Assembly (NCBI GenBank): GCA_036971475.1
Contig: JBAIZL010000376.1
Coordinates: forward strand, 9,265,501-9,329,500
Source of the DNA: Prosapia bicincta
Taxonomy: Eukaryota; Arthropoda; Insecta; Hemiptera; Cercopidae
Reading direction: 5' to 3'
DNA length: 64,000 bases
A model generated the notes under the pieces. The model did no database searches. It had not been told where the DNA came from and saw only the letters and a list, made by a program, of their open reading frames with translations. Below, one piece after another: positions 10,076 through 20,019 of the stretch. The position numbers and the translations under genes are program-made. Within the stretch, counting starts at the first letter, position 1; the number at the start of each line of letters is the position of its first letter.

Positions 10076-12876
10076 TTTTGTGTACTGATAAAATGGATGT
10101 TGATTTTATGCAGGTCTAATATCTCCTTCACAATTCTGTTATTAAACTCCGTTCCATTGTCTGAGATAATAACTGTTGGTAAGCAGAACTGCGCGAAGTA
10201 ATCTAATAACTTGTCTGCAATCTCTGTAGCTTGAGAGCTTCCCAAGCGATAAGCTTGAGCATACCTTGTGAAACTGTCGACAATGCTGATAAACGAATTC
10301 TTCTCTAAAGAGATAGTGTCGATGTGAATTATCTGGAAAGGCCTTGCAGCTGTTGGTGTCAAGTTCATTTCTAGCTCTAAGGGAATTCTGTCGTATTTGG
10401 TTCTTTGACATATGTCACACTGATTTATGAAATTTTGGATTAGTGATTTTAAATTGGGCCAATAATATCTTCGCTTAATTTGTTCGTATGTTTCTTGTAT
10501 CCCTCGGTGATTGGTTTTGCTGACATGATAATTACTTATCGTTTCTAAGGTATCTTCTTCCGAAGTTAGGTCTAAGAGTTTGTTATTACACTTAACCAAA
10601 TTTAGTTCAGTTTGTTTGAAAGTTTTGGCTACGCATGATGCAAATTTCTCGTAAAAATCGTCTTCAAAATATAGATTATATTTTATTTTGGGCACCAAAT
10701 ATGATTTTACAAAATTAACTATGTCTTCTTTAAAATTATTTTCTGATATTTCGACTATTAAACGGATTTTTGAAGTTCCAAATAGTTTTATAATTTTTAC
10801 TTTCTTTGGCTCATATCTTACTAATGATAAAAATATTTGATTTTTTCCAAAGTTTACAGGCTCGTCGGAAATTGGTATTTCAATTTGGGTGTTTCCTTCA
10901 AAATTGGAGTGCACGGTTTGACTGTCATTTTTTTGATTGTACTCTAAGTTGGCGTTATCTGTTGCGTCGAGTTGTACGACCATAGATTCGTTATCTCTAT
11001 CGTTCAGTTCCGGGAAGTAACGTTGAAGTAAGCCGGCTGGAGATAGTTCAAGGTCTGGTTCTACAGTGTGTTGGGTGTTTGTTGACCTTTTATCAGTAAC
11101 ATTCAATTGTATTCTAGACAAAGCGTCTGCGTTTTGGTTTAATTTTCCTTTTTTGTATCTTATGTCATAATCATATTCTTCTAATTTTAATCTCCATCTT
11201 AAAAGCTTGGAATTTGGTTCTTTAACTAAAAATAACCATTGTAAAGGTTTATGGTCTGTATAAATTTTAAATTTTCTCCCAAATAAATAAGGCCTGAAGT
11301 GTTTGGTAGCCCATACGATCGCTAATAATTCCTTTTCAATCGCGGAGTAATTAGTTTCGCTGTCGTTTAAAGTTCTGCTGGCATACGCTATAGGAAGGTC
11401 TTTTCCATTTTTGTCTTGGCTTAAAATCGCTCCTAGTGCATAATTACTCGCGTCTGTCGTTAGAGTAAACTCCTTTTCAAAATCTGGGTATTGTAGAAGG
11501 GGCTCGTTAGTCAATATATTTTTACATGTTTCAAAACATTCTATGAAGTCTGGATTCTCTATATTTATTTTTGCATTTTTCTTTAAACAGTTAGTAAACG
11601 GTTTTGTTATCTTGGCGAAATTTTTAATAAATTTTCGATAATAGCCTATTAGTCCTAAAAATCCTTTAATTTGTTTGGTGGTTTTGGGTATTGGATAGTT
11701 TTTGATTGCCAAAATCTTTGCTGGGTTAGGTTTTACGCCATCTGGTGTCACAACATGTCCCAAATATGCCACTTCTTTTCTTAAAAATTCTGTTTTATCC
11801 AGCTGTACTTTAAAGTTGGCTTTGCGTAATCTGTCGAAAACTTCTTTAAGTCTTTGTATATGTTCTTGGAGGCTAGTAGAATAAATTATAATGTCGTCTA
11901 AATAAACTAAACATGTTTCATTTTGGATGCCTCTCAGAATATTATTCATAATTCTTTGAAACGTAGGGGGGCTATTCTTTAGTCCAAAGGGCATTCTTAA
12001 AAATTCGTAGTGTCCCGTTTCTGTTGAAAACGCTGTTTTCTCTATGCTATTTTTATCCATTTCTACTTGGTGAAATCCTGAGGCTAAATCTAAAGTTGTA
12101 AAATACTGAGATCGTCCTAATTTATCTAATATGTCGGTAATGTTTGGCAAGGGAAATTTATCGTCAATTGTTTTCTTGTTTAATCCTCTAAAATCTATTA
12201 CTAATCGAAATTTTCTTTTGCCAGAAGCGTCTTGTTTTTTGGGTACAATCCAGACAGGAGAGTTCCATGGAGAATTTGAAGGTCTAATAATTCCTTGTTC
12301 AAGCATGTCCTCAGTTTGTTTATTAATTTCGTTCTTGTAAATCTCTGGATATCTATAATTTCTGGAGTATACGGGAATTTCATCAGTAGTCCTAATAACA
12401 TGTTTTATTTGGTTGGTAAAAGTTAAATCGTTTCCCTCAATATGGAATAAATCTGCATAATCTTTTATTAAACTTGTTATAGCGGATTTTTCTTCCGAGT
12501 TCATATGTTCCATTCTAAATTTTGATAAATCTAAATTTTTTCTTCTCGAATTTTTTTGTTTATAATCTAATAAATTGAAATTAGCGTTCGTTTGCATTGC
12601 ATCAGGTCTAAGGATATTGTATTCTTCTAAAGATTTTAATTCTAATGGTTCATTTACTGTTAATTCTACATTTACTTCTGTGTTGTTTATTATAGGGCAG
12701 TAGGCTTCTCCCTTGTGTACTGAGACTATACACTGCGGAATTTCTAATCCATTTAAGTTTTTGTATGGTAAGAGTCCTTCTCCATCTTGAATATTTTGTA
12801 TTCTAAATTTAATCATTTGGCTAGCGCGGGCTTGTATATCTAACTTGTTCCCTTTTTTGCTTTCTGTTCCTGACAT
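10051..12876 (-). CDS. pol: Pol: reverse transcriptase, RNase H, integrase (truncated)
   Basis: 941 codons. The RT domain covers about residues 165-390, with the metal-binding DLASG (261-265) and YLDD (325-328). The Ty3-type RNase H has TDAS (474-477), a catalytic-Glu region AIEKELLAI, YTDHK (539-543) and NADALSR. Integrase begins with an HHCC finger (H784, H790, C820, C823), followed by the core Asp residues in HIDTIS (853) and SDNGTEF (906). The frame ends at residue 941, before the catalytic Glu, because of a one-base shift at the C6 run. The first ATG at 12,876 is not a natural start: normally this protein is the downstream part of a Gag-Pro-Pol precursor, and here the protease frame is cut off from it by a stop and by the AAT repeat. 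RT copies the element RNA using a tRNA primer, and integrase inserts the DNA. Confidence 0.95.
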   Translation of the reverse strand: MSGTESKKGNKLDIQARASQMIKFRIQNIQDGEGLLPYKNLNGLEIPQCIVSVHKGEAYCPIINNTEVNVELTVNEPLELKSLEEYNILRPDAMQTNANFNLLDYKQKNSRRKNLDLSKFRMEHMNSEEKSAITSLIKDYADLFHIEGNDLTFTNQIKHVIRTTDEIPVYSRNYRYPEIYKNEINKQTEDMLEQGIIRPSNSPWNSPVWIVPKKQDASGKRKFRLVIDFRGLNKKTIDDKFPLPNITDILDKLGRSQYFTTLDLASGFHQVEMDKNSIEKTAFSTETGHYEFLRMPFGLKNSPPTFQRIMNNILRGIQNETCLVYLDDIIIYSTSLQEHIQRLKEVFDRLRKANFKVQLDKTEFLRKEVAYLGHVVTPDGVKPNPAKILAIKNYPIPKTTKQIKGFLGLIGYYRKFIKNFAKITKPFTNCLKKNAKINIENPDFIECFETCKNILTNEPLLQYPDFEKEFTLTTDASNYALGAILSQDKNGKDLPIAYASRTLNDSETNYSAIEKELLAIVWATKHFRPYLFGRKFKIYTDHKPLQWLFLVKEPNSKLLRWRLKLEEYDYDIRYKKGKLNQNADALSRIQLNVTDKRSTNTQHTVEPDLELSPAGLLQRYFPELNDRDNESMVVQLDATDNANLEYNQKNDSQTVHSNFEGNTQIEIPISDEPVNFGKNQIFLSLVRYEPKKVKIIKLFGTSKIRLIVEISENNFKEDIVNFVKSYLVPKIKYNLYFEDDFYEKFASCVAKTFKQTELNLVKCNNKLLDLTSEEDTLETISNYHVSKTNHRGIQETYEQIKRRYYWPNLKSLIQNFINQCDICQRTKYDRIPLELEMNLTPTAARPFQIIHIDTISLEKNSFISIVDSFTRYAQAYRLGSSQATEIADKLLDYFAQFCLPTVIISDNGTEFNNRIVKEILDLHKINIHFISTQNPPIKRIM

Positions 12877-12880
12877 TCGC

Positions 12881-12881
<1 letters not shown>

Positions 12882-12920
<39 letters not shown>

Positions 12921-12921
12921 T
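12882..12921. repeat. (ATT)n microsatellite within pol
   Basis: About 13 ATT units. In the protease frame it would encode poly-Asn. In the RT frame it gives repeated TAA stops. The protease and RT frames differ by one base across this tract, so a length change here probably caused the break. Confidence 0.9.
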
Positions 12922-13007
12922 TGTTCTTCTGTGTTAAAATATTTAATCGGGATTTGCTTATTGCGAAATATTAATTTATCATTCACAAAATTTAAATTAA
13001 TTTTTAA

Positions 13008-13379
13008 TTATTTTATGTTATCTAATCCAAGGAGTAAGTCAAAATCTTTATGGAAATCAAATAAATAGAATTTGGTTGTTTCTTTTCCTAAAAGTGGTAG
13101 CGTACAACTGTATTTTTCTTTTGATACTCCATGAGCTGTACTCACTTCAAATGGTTCTTGTTTTAGAGTGTTTTTGAAAAATTGGAAAGCTATTGATTTT
13201 TTAATAAATGATCTCGTGCTTCCAGTGTCAATCAGCATCTTTAAATTGGTCTTGGGATCGTGGATGTACGGTAGTTCGTTTGTGTCGTCTTCTATATGCA
13301 TTATGGAAAATGTCTTTTTATTGTGGTTAGTCCTAAAAAATGATTTTGGGTATGATTGTCCTCTTGAGTGAATCCGCAT
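13008..13379 (-). CDS. pro: Aspartic protease (Pro)
   Basis: 123 codons in the -1 frame relative to gag, overlapping the end of gag. The catalytic motif is LIDTGSTRSF and the C-terminal flap partner is LLLGLDNIK, a retropepsin arrangement. It is entered by frameshifting at 13,334-13,340 rather than from its own ATG. It stops at TAA 13,008-13,010 right after GLDNIK. Beyond the stop the same frame runs on for about 40 codons with plausible linker sequence, so the stop looks like a later mutation. It would cleave the Gag-Pol precursor. Confidence 0.9.
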   Translation of the reverse strand: MRIHSRGQSYPKSFFRTNHNKKTFSIMHIEDDTNELPYIHDPKTNLKMLIDTGSTRSFIKKSIAFQFFKNTLKQEPFEVSTAHGVSKEKYSCTLPLLGKETTKFYLFDFHKDFDLLLGLDNIK

Positions 13380-14398
13380 GCGTTTTCCTCTTGCGTTGAA
13401 TCATCAAAGTCTATGTAGCTGTCAGGGTCCTCTTGCGGTTCATAATCTATTTGTTCGGTCAGATAAGAGTTAGTCATTTGTTCAGTCAATCGATTCATAG
13501 TTTGATCGTAATTTTCCTCTTCTATTGGTTTCCCTGTCATCTGATAAAGTCTATTTTGTCTAATTGTGTTCCCTGTTTGACGTGTGGAAATGCTCATTGG
13601 TTCTGGTTCAAATTTTTGATGAACTTTTAATGGTGTGTAATTGTTAGACTGTCTCGGTTGTTGATTTTGCTGTACGTATGAGTTAGGTTTAGTAAATTGG
13701 TTAGGATTACTTTGGTAGTTTGGCCTGTAATTTGGGAAGGTTTGTTTGTTAGGAAGGGGTTTGCGAATAGGCGGGTATTGTGGGGTCCTAGGTGGAATGT
13801 TCTGTTTAATATTTTGAAATAATTTGTTATTTTTAAATTGAAAATAGTTAGTAAGCATATTAAGTGCTTCGCTAAGAGAATCTGGATTTTTTGTTCGCAT
13901 TAGCGATCCTACGGGTTCATGTAAACCTCTAAGGAGAACTCTTAACCCTAATTTCTGTACATATTCTATTAAAACATCTTTGGCCAATTGTCTTTGTGGC
14001 TCTTTATTAACAAAAAATGAAATCTGTAAATTTAATAGTTTTTGATTTCTCTCATAAAATTTAAAAGGTGATTCGTTATTCTCTTGTTTTAACTCAGCCA
14101 TTTCTAAATTTAAAGTAAAACAATCTCTTTTGTCTGAATAGCTGGTTAATAATACTTTTTTAATCTCATACCAATTATATGAATTTGAGTTTACTACCAT
14201 TTCTAATGCTTGGCCTTTTAACTTAGCTGGTATAGAAGAAAATAGATATTCATTTTGAAAATCCTCTGGATTTTCGCTTACATAAAATTTATTTACTACT
14301 TTATCACATATGGAAATGAATCTGTGGAGCATAGTAGGCTCTCCACTATACTCAGGAATCATATCAAGATATTCCTTCTTTAATGTTGGCGTTGCCAT
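13301..14398 (-). CDS. gag: Gag
   Basis: 365 codons. The ATG at 14,398 has A at -3 and G at +4. The N-terminal two thirds is the helical capsid-like part (YSGEPTMLHRFISICDKVV near residue 16; AKDVLIEYVQKLGLRVLLRG later). The rest is rich in Asn, Gln, Pro and Arg, with EPMSISTR, and acidic near the end. There is no CCHC zinc knuckle, as in the mdg4/17.6 group, so RNA binding is probably by the basic Pro/Asn-rich stretch. It forms the particle that packages element RNA. It appears intact. Confidence 0.92.
   Translation of the reverse strand: MATPTLKKEYLDMIPEYSGEPTMLHRFISICDKVVNKFYVSENPEDFQNEYLFSSIPAKLKGQALEMVVNSNSYNWYEIKKVLLTSYSDKRDCFTLNLEMAELKQENNESPFKFYERNQKLLNLQISFFVNKEPQRQLAKDVLIEYVQKLGLRVLLRGLHEPVGSLMRTKNPDSLSEALNMLTNYFQFKNNKLFQNIKQNIPPRTPQYPPIRKPLPNKQTFPNYRPNYQSNPNQFTKPNSYVQQNQQPRQSNNYTPLKVHQKFEPEPMSISTRQTGNTIRQNRLYQMTGKPIEEENYDQTMNRLTEQMTNSYLTEQIDYEPQEDPDSYIDFDDSTQEENACGFTQEDNHTQNHFLGLTTIKRHFP
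13334..13340 (-). promoter_or_regulatory. -1 ribosomal frameshift site (T TTT TTA)
   Basis: On the sense strand the heptamer T TTT TTA lies in the gag frame as CA-T TTT TTA-GGA, inside the gag/pro overlap. Slipping by -1 moves ribosomes exactly into the frame reading FFRTNHNKK, leading to the protease. This is the canonical X XXY YYZ form. A downstream stimulatory structure was not worked out. Confidence 0.85.
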
Positions 14399-14809
14399 TT
14401 TAAAAAATTATTTTCTTTAAAATAATAAAATTAAAAATCAATTATATAAAATTAAAAAGTATTTACTCTACTTTTTCTTAATTCTATATCTTAAGATCTA
14501 CTTACAAGTTGATCCAAAATACTTTGCTCATTTGAACAATTTTCACTTTTCACTTTTCACTTACACGATATTCACTCGTGCTCTTAATAGATATTCGCTC
14601 TATTAAGTGGTTGTAGATATTCACTGTACTTAAAGTTTCCTCAATTAACGGTTAAAACCGACGGACGTTATATTCACTAACTTCCTTGAGGTGTCCTACC
14701 GTTTTCTTGATGTCGTTACAGATATGCGCTCTGTAACGAATCGCGTGTTTGCAGTATCTCGGTTAACGATTGAAATCGAAAAAATTATGTTCATTAATTT
14801 TCCCGAGAT
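14399..14809 (-). other. Gypsy leader with an internal duplication
   Basis: About 410 bases lie between the primer site and gag. The primer-site neighbourhood is partly duplicated: sense CGGTAGGACA followed by a related ~110 bases occurs at the primer site and again starting near 14,701. Repeated CACTTTT and ATTCACT motifs lie near 14,545-14,575. It probably holds packaging signals, though none can be named. Confidence 0.6.
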
Positions 14810-14826
14810 GTCCTACCGACTGCGCC
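14810..14826 (-). other. Primer-binding site (tRNA-Ser type)
   Basis: Sense GGCGCAGTCGGTAGGAC begins directly after the 5' LTR. From memory it fits the 3' end of insect tRNA-Ser, the primer used by the 17.6/297 elements. Confidence 0.75.
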
Positions 14827-15116
14827 AGTTACGTTTTATATTAAGCACGAAAGGTTTTTAAAAATGATTTTTATTTTTACAAACCTTTGAATTTAATAAA
14901 CAATCAATTTGGAAAACTGTTACATAAATTTTACTTAATAAAACAATACAATTGATATGCACTCAATCGGAGTGGAAAACGTCTGTGCGATACAGAGGCG
15001 ACTTACACACTGCCGGGGCTCTGTTCTCGCCACCTATATAATACAAAAGCTGCGTAAGCAGGAATTTTCCTAGCACGCATTTAATTATGAAATGTTCACA
15101 TAAAATGTTCATATAA

Positions 15117-15118
<2 letters not shown>
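14827..15118 (-). repeat. 5' LTR of the gypsy element
   Basis: 292 bp, the partner of 8,413-8,704 with two mismatches. It is followed directly by (TA)n. Confidence 0.97.

Positions 15119-15178
<60 letters not shown>
15119..15178. repeat. (TA)n microsatellite, right part of the gypsy target
   Basis: Sixty bases of TA separate the 5' LTR from the Tigger-like terminal repeat. Its last two bases also serve as the TA target duplication of that element. Confidence 0.9.
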
Positions 15179-15181
<3 letters not shown>

Positions 15182-16057
15182 TAAACCCCCGATTATCCGT
15201 GGAATAGGGTGGCCTGGATAACGAATTCCCCGGATAATCGGCTATGAACAAAGAATACGCAAAACGATCGATAATCGATTATTATACCATAAGTTACAAA
15301 AATAATGACCCCGGTTAATGCAAATCACAAATAATCTTCAGAGGACAAAATAAATACAGAAACTAATTTAAAATGTCGATGTATTTGACGGATTATAACA
15401 TGTACATTTATATGCCTAACTATTTACAATACGTACATAAGTATATGTCAAAAGTAAGTATGTATGTACATATGTAATTTCCTTTACACATAATACTTTC
15501 ACTTTTTTTGACTAAAAAAATCTGCCACTTTCGTCTGTTTTTTTTGTGAGCATTGATTTAGCGCTAATTTGCGATCTAAGTTTCTTGAGAACCATTTTCT
15601 CGCACAATGTCTACTTGAGTCACGTGTGTCACAAAGCCATAAAGATCGATAATGTATATGACAGACATGGATAATGCATATGTCACGTCCTAGACAATTT
15701 ATAGCCGAGATTAGCTGACATTTGTTTACAATCTTATGATACACATTAGGTTTTCGGGGTTCCAAGCTTTTGTCATTGTCTCTTATTATACAGTAGTCTG
15801 CTTGCCCCTTTTATTTTGCTGGCTCGCGTCGGAATGCTTCCTTTCAATGTAAAAATTAGTACGTACATATTTACATATCTATTCCCTTCATCTTAACTTC
15901 TATTAAGCCTTAAATGTATTTACGTCGTAATTCACCGTTTGGAAATTTAAACACATGAATCTGATTGGAATAAAAATTGGATATTTGTAAAACAATGGTA
16001 GATCCCGGATAATCCGCAAACCGATTAATCCGCTCACGGATAATCGGGAGTCTACTG
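15179..16057 (-). mobile_element. Tigger/pogo-like DNA transposon, internally deleted
   Basis: 879 bp flanked by TA on both sides. The ends are CAGTAAACCCCCGATTATCC and, inverted, CAGTAGACTCCCGATTATCC, with 21 of the first 23 bases matching. GGATAATCGG-type subterminal repeats recur inside each end. This is the classic layout of Tigger elements of the Tc1/mariner superfamily. Only the C-terminal end of a transposase remains, on the minus strand. Confidence 0.9.
15499..15765 (-). pseudogene. Tigger transposase C-terminal remnant
   Basis: The frame ends RKLALNQCSQKKQTKVADFF followed by a basic tail, resembling the end of pogo/Tigger transposases (Q-x-K-x-x-D-F-F). The DNA-binding and DDE domains are missing from this 0.9-kb copy. 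Confidence 0.5.
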
Positions 16058-16059
16058 TA

Positions 16060-16576
16060 TATATATTTCTAAATGTAAATTATAAATTTAATTCCTTTAA
16101 AGTGTTTTTTGTTCAGAACATTTTATTTCTAAATAAAAGTTATAAATAACTTTTTATTTTTTGTAGTTACTGATTTTAATTTCCCTACTAACATTAAATT
16201 CCGTTTATAATAATATGAGATTTTTATTTTTATTAATTTTTACAGATATATCCATTGGTTTGAACAATAATAATATCTAGATATCAATTATCCTTGGTAG
16301 CTAAATCGATGGTAGCAAACATCGATATTTTCATTTTGGCTTCCTAACCTAAAATAGCTTATGAGTGAGTCAGATATGTAATAGGATTTGAAGATAATCT
16401 AATGTCAAGAAACCAAACAATAAATTCCTAAGAGTATTACTGTGTTAGTTTCAAGTATATAATTCATCATAGTAAGTAAAATTTATGTTTAAGTTTTTTT
16501 TTAGAATATTAACTAACTAAATAGTTGGGTCATTGGTTTCTAGTCTAACCAAATAGTTTGGTTAGAAACGTATTTC
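16060..16576. repeat. hAT-downstream flank, matching 52,740-53,262 inverted
   Basis: Non-coding. It aligns in inverse orientation to the DNA between the foldback-like element and hAT copy C (shared GTTTGGTTAGACTAG-type and TCGATATCTAGATATTATCG-type blocks). This is part of the evidence for the duplicated block. Confidence 0.75.
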
Positions 16577-19500
16577 TGTAAAAGGAGAAAATTAAGTTCC
16601 TTACAAAAATTAAAGTTTGCTTTATATGCCGAAATTTAGGGAATTCCTTTTTTATTACCATATAGTAATAAACATTACGTTATAACACAAATTCTCCTAT
16701 TAAGATGAGTGTTTGCTACATTGTAAAAATCACTATATACGGTTGAAATTTATTACGGCGGCCCCACACCATATTTTGGATTATTGTTCAAAAGCACAAA
16801 AAGGTACGATATCCACAAAAAAAAATTTTTTTCCTTTGAGCAAAGTTACTTTTTTGGAGTTTAAAGTAGGGGAAATTTTGTTTGGCGGAAGCACAAGTTG
16901 TGAATAGACGCGGAGTGATACAAACGTCTCTGAGTCACGGTACACACTATTTAGACCTATCTTAGGGCTCCGAGAAGAAAATATTTTGTACTAATTTTTA
17001 TGCTTTAACTAATTATTTCGCGTGGATATCGTATTTTTTCGTGATTTTGATCAATATTCCAAAATATCGTATGTGCCAAAAATAGCAAAAATCAACGTTA
17101 ACTAACCCTCCACCTCACACAAAGATTTATTAAAATCCCGCATTAAAACTACTTACCAGAAGCAAACAATCACTTATACACACTATTTCACGCACGAAAT
17201 TCACTTACACACACTATTTCATGCACAAAACAGAAATTATTGCACTTAAATTCTACACACACCTACTTACACACAGTGTCTTGCCGCTAAATTAAGAACA
17301 TGTAGCCAACCTTCCAAATGAAAATTATTACGTACAAAACATCTGGTCGTACACTGGTTTCCCAATCATTAAGAAACATACTGAATGTAAAAATAATTAT
17401 TATATATTCAATTAATATTGCACAGCAACCTTAATAATTCAAAACATTAACAATTAGTATTTCTCTCATAACTAAGTATAATTTTGTAATTTTCCAACAT
17501 AGAAGTAAAGTTACGAATATGCACGCAAGTAATATTTTTCGAACTATGTTACTTATAATTGTATATATAACTAAGCTAATGTACATTTACTAAACAAATA
17601 ATTACAAATAGACCGACTTTTGTCTTCGGCTAGTATAACAAAACTACCTTCAAAATCTAAAACATAAACGGCGAGTATTGAAAATATTATACTTCATTTT
17701 CTTGAGATATATTGATGAAAGAATAGTAATACTTTATAAAGTTCAAAAATGTTATTAAAGCACAATAGCAGCTGAAGAGAAGTTACAAATATACAGACTT
17801 ATAACTTCAATTAGTATTACACAACTACCATTGAGAGTGACATACCAAAACATTGAATACTTACTGTAACGGAGGTAAACTGTAAAAGTTTTAATTTAAC
17901 TATTATATAATCTCTCCTACATTTATATATTTAATAAGTTATAAAAGTACAATTAATTTATACTAATATCAAGAATTATTGTTCTATGTATAAGTGTCAT
18001 AGAGTAGACAAGGAGTACCATTTTCATTTCCTGGGGATATTGTGCGATAGGGAGTTAGAACAATCCGTGGCATATAAAAAAATTTTTCTATATAATATTA
18101 TATTGCTTTTTGAGGCTGTGGAAGGTACCTGCTTATTAACTTTTATGTAGGACTATTTTCTGGCGCGCAGAGAAGTTATGTATTCTTCCGCGGAAAATAT
18201 CTCTATCTATGTTTTAAATTTTGAAGATAATTGTGTAATTTCAAAGACCAAAACAATAATATAAAAACAAAATTTGTATTTGCCAACGAATGTTCTCATT
18301 CCCTATCGCACAATAACCCGAGGAAATGAAATTGTCAAAACAATGGCATCCGTAACATTTTGTTCACTTCCAGCAAAAATTTTAAATATTTGTCTATTCT
18401 ATGGATCCTATACATAGAATAATAACTCTTGATATTATTATAAATTAGTATAAATTATCAATTATACTTTTATAACTTATGAAACATATAAATGTAAGAG
18501 ATATTATATAATATTTCAATTAAAACTATTTTTATTAAAACTGTTAGAGTAAATATTCAATGTTTTGTATTTGTCACTCTCAATGGTAGTTGTGTAATAC
18601 TAATTGAAGTTATAAGTCTGTATATTTGTAACTTCTCTTCAGCTGCTATTGTGCTTTAATAACATTTTTGAACTTTATAAAGTATTACTATTCTTTCATC
18701 AATATATCTCAAGAAAATGAAGTATAATATTTTCAATACTCGCCGTTTATGTTTTAGATTTTGAAGGTAGTTTTGTTATACTAGCCGAAGACAAAAGTCG
18801 GTCTATTTGTAATTATTTGCGTAGTAAATGTACATTAGCTTAGTTATATATACAATTATAAGTAACATAGTTCGAAAAATATTACTTGCGTGCATATTCG
18901 TAACTTTACTTCTATGTTGGAAAATTACAAAATTATACTTAGTTATGAGAGAAATACTAATTGTTAATGTTTAGAATTATTAAGGTTGCTGTGGAATATT
19001 AATTGAATATATAATAATTAATTTTACATTCAGCCTGTTTCTTAAAGATTGGGAAATCAGTGTACGACCAGATGTTTTGTACGTAATAATTTTCATTTGG
19101 AAGATTGGCTAGATGTTCTTATTTTAGCGGCAGAATCCTACTATCTGCAGGTTTTCTGTAAATAGGTGTGTGTAGAATTTAAGTGCAATGATTTCTGTTT
19201 TGTGCGTGAAATAGTGTGTGTAAGTGAATTTCGTGCGTGAAATAGTGTGTATAAATGATTGTTTGCTTCTGGTAAGTAGTTTTAATGCGGGATTTTAATA
19301 AATCTTTGTGTGTGGTGGAGGGTTAGTTAACGTTGATTTTTGCTATTTTTGGCACATACGATGTTTTGGAATATTGTTCAAAATCACGAAAAAATACGAT
19401 ATCCACGCGAAATAATTAGTTAAAGCATAAAAATTAGTACAAAATATTTTCTTCTCGGAGCCCTAAGATAGGTCTAAATAGTGTGTACCGTAACGTCAGA

Positions 19501-20019
19501 GACGTTTGTATCACTCCGCGCCTATTCACAACTTGTGCTTCCGCCAAAAAAAATTTCCCCTACTTTAAACTCCAAAAAAGTAACTTTGCTCAAAGCAAAA
19601 AATTTTTTTTTTGTGGATATCGTACCTTTTCGTGCTTTTCAACAATAATCCAAAATATGGTGTGGGGCCGCCGTAAAAATTTCAACCACAATGGTTCACT
19701 GCTATTTAAAATTAAAACGGAGAAAGAGGTTGTCATTGTGGCAAATCATAGTAATTATAATTTGAAAAGCAAACATAACCTCAATTTACAAACTTGAAAT
19801 TAAAAGTGTATTACTAAACACAGAGAACTATTTTAAGTTTCATAAAGTTAATACTTATATAGTGATTTTCACAATATAGCAAACACTCATCTTAATAGGA
19901 GAATTTTGTGTTATAACGTAATGTTTATTACTATATGGTAATCAAAAAGGAATTCCCTAAATTCCGGCATATAAAGCAAACTTTAATTTTTTTAAGGAAC
20001 TTAATTTTATCCTTTTATA
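16577..20019. repeat. 3.4-kb imperfect palindrome (foldback-like element plus flanks)
   Basis: The left arm from 16,577 reads, with few mismatches, as the reverse complement of the right arm ending at 20,019, meeting near 18,180. The outermost arm parts (AGGAGAAAATTAAGTTCC and GGAACTTAATTTTATCC) are flank sequence also present at 50,740. The likely element ends are at GGCCCCACACCATATTTTGG (about 16,759) and its inverse (about 19,670). The right arm has an extra 170 bases (19,688-19,857) that lie on the hAT side in the other blocks. The centre (18,060-18,340) is less well paired. No coding sequence was found. Short ORFs here are shadows of the palindrome. Confidence 0.85.

Larger units (their letters stand above)
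8413..15118 (-). mobile_element. Ty3/mdg4 (gypsy-group) LTR retrotransposon, 6.7 kb
   Basis: An LTR retrotransposon lying on the minus strand, bounded by two 292-bp LTRs that begin AGTTA and end TAACT. Order from the 5' end (high coordinates): LTR, tRNA-Ser-type primer site, leader, gag, -1 frameshift site, protease, RT-RNase H-integrase, non-coding 3' region, polypurine tract, LTR. The LTRs differ at only two positions, so insertion is recent. It sits in a (TA)n tract with TATA on each side, consistent with the 4-bp ATAT-type duplications of the 17.6/297 group. Gag has no CCHC knuckle, another trait of that group. No env-like frame is present. The coding region carries one in-frame stop and three frame disruptions, so it cannot make complete Pol as read. 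Confidence 0.97.

Noticed and set aside
19483..19797. 104-codon frame in the right palindrome arm
   Set aside because: Runs across the element end and into flank; the left arm has no matching frame; no motif.
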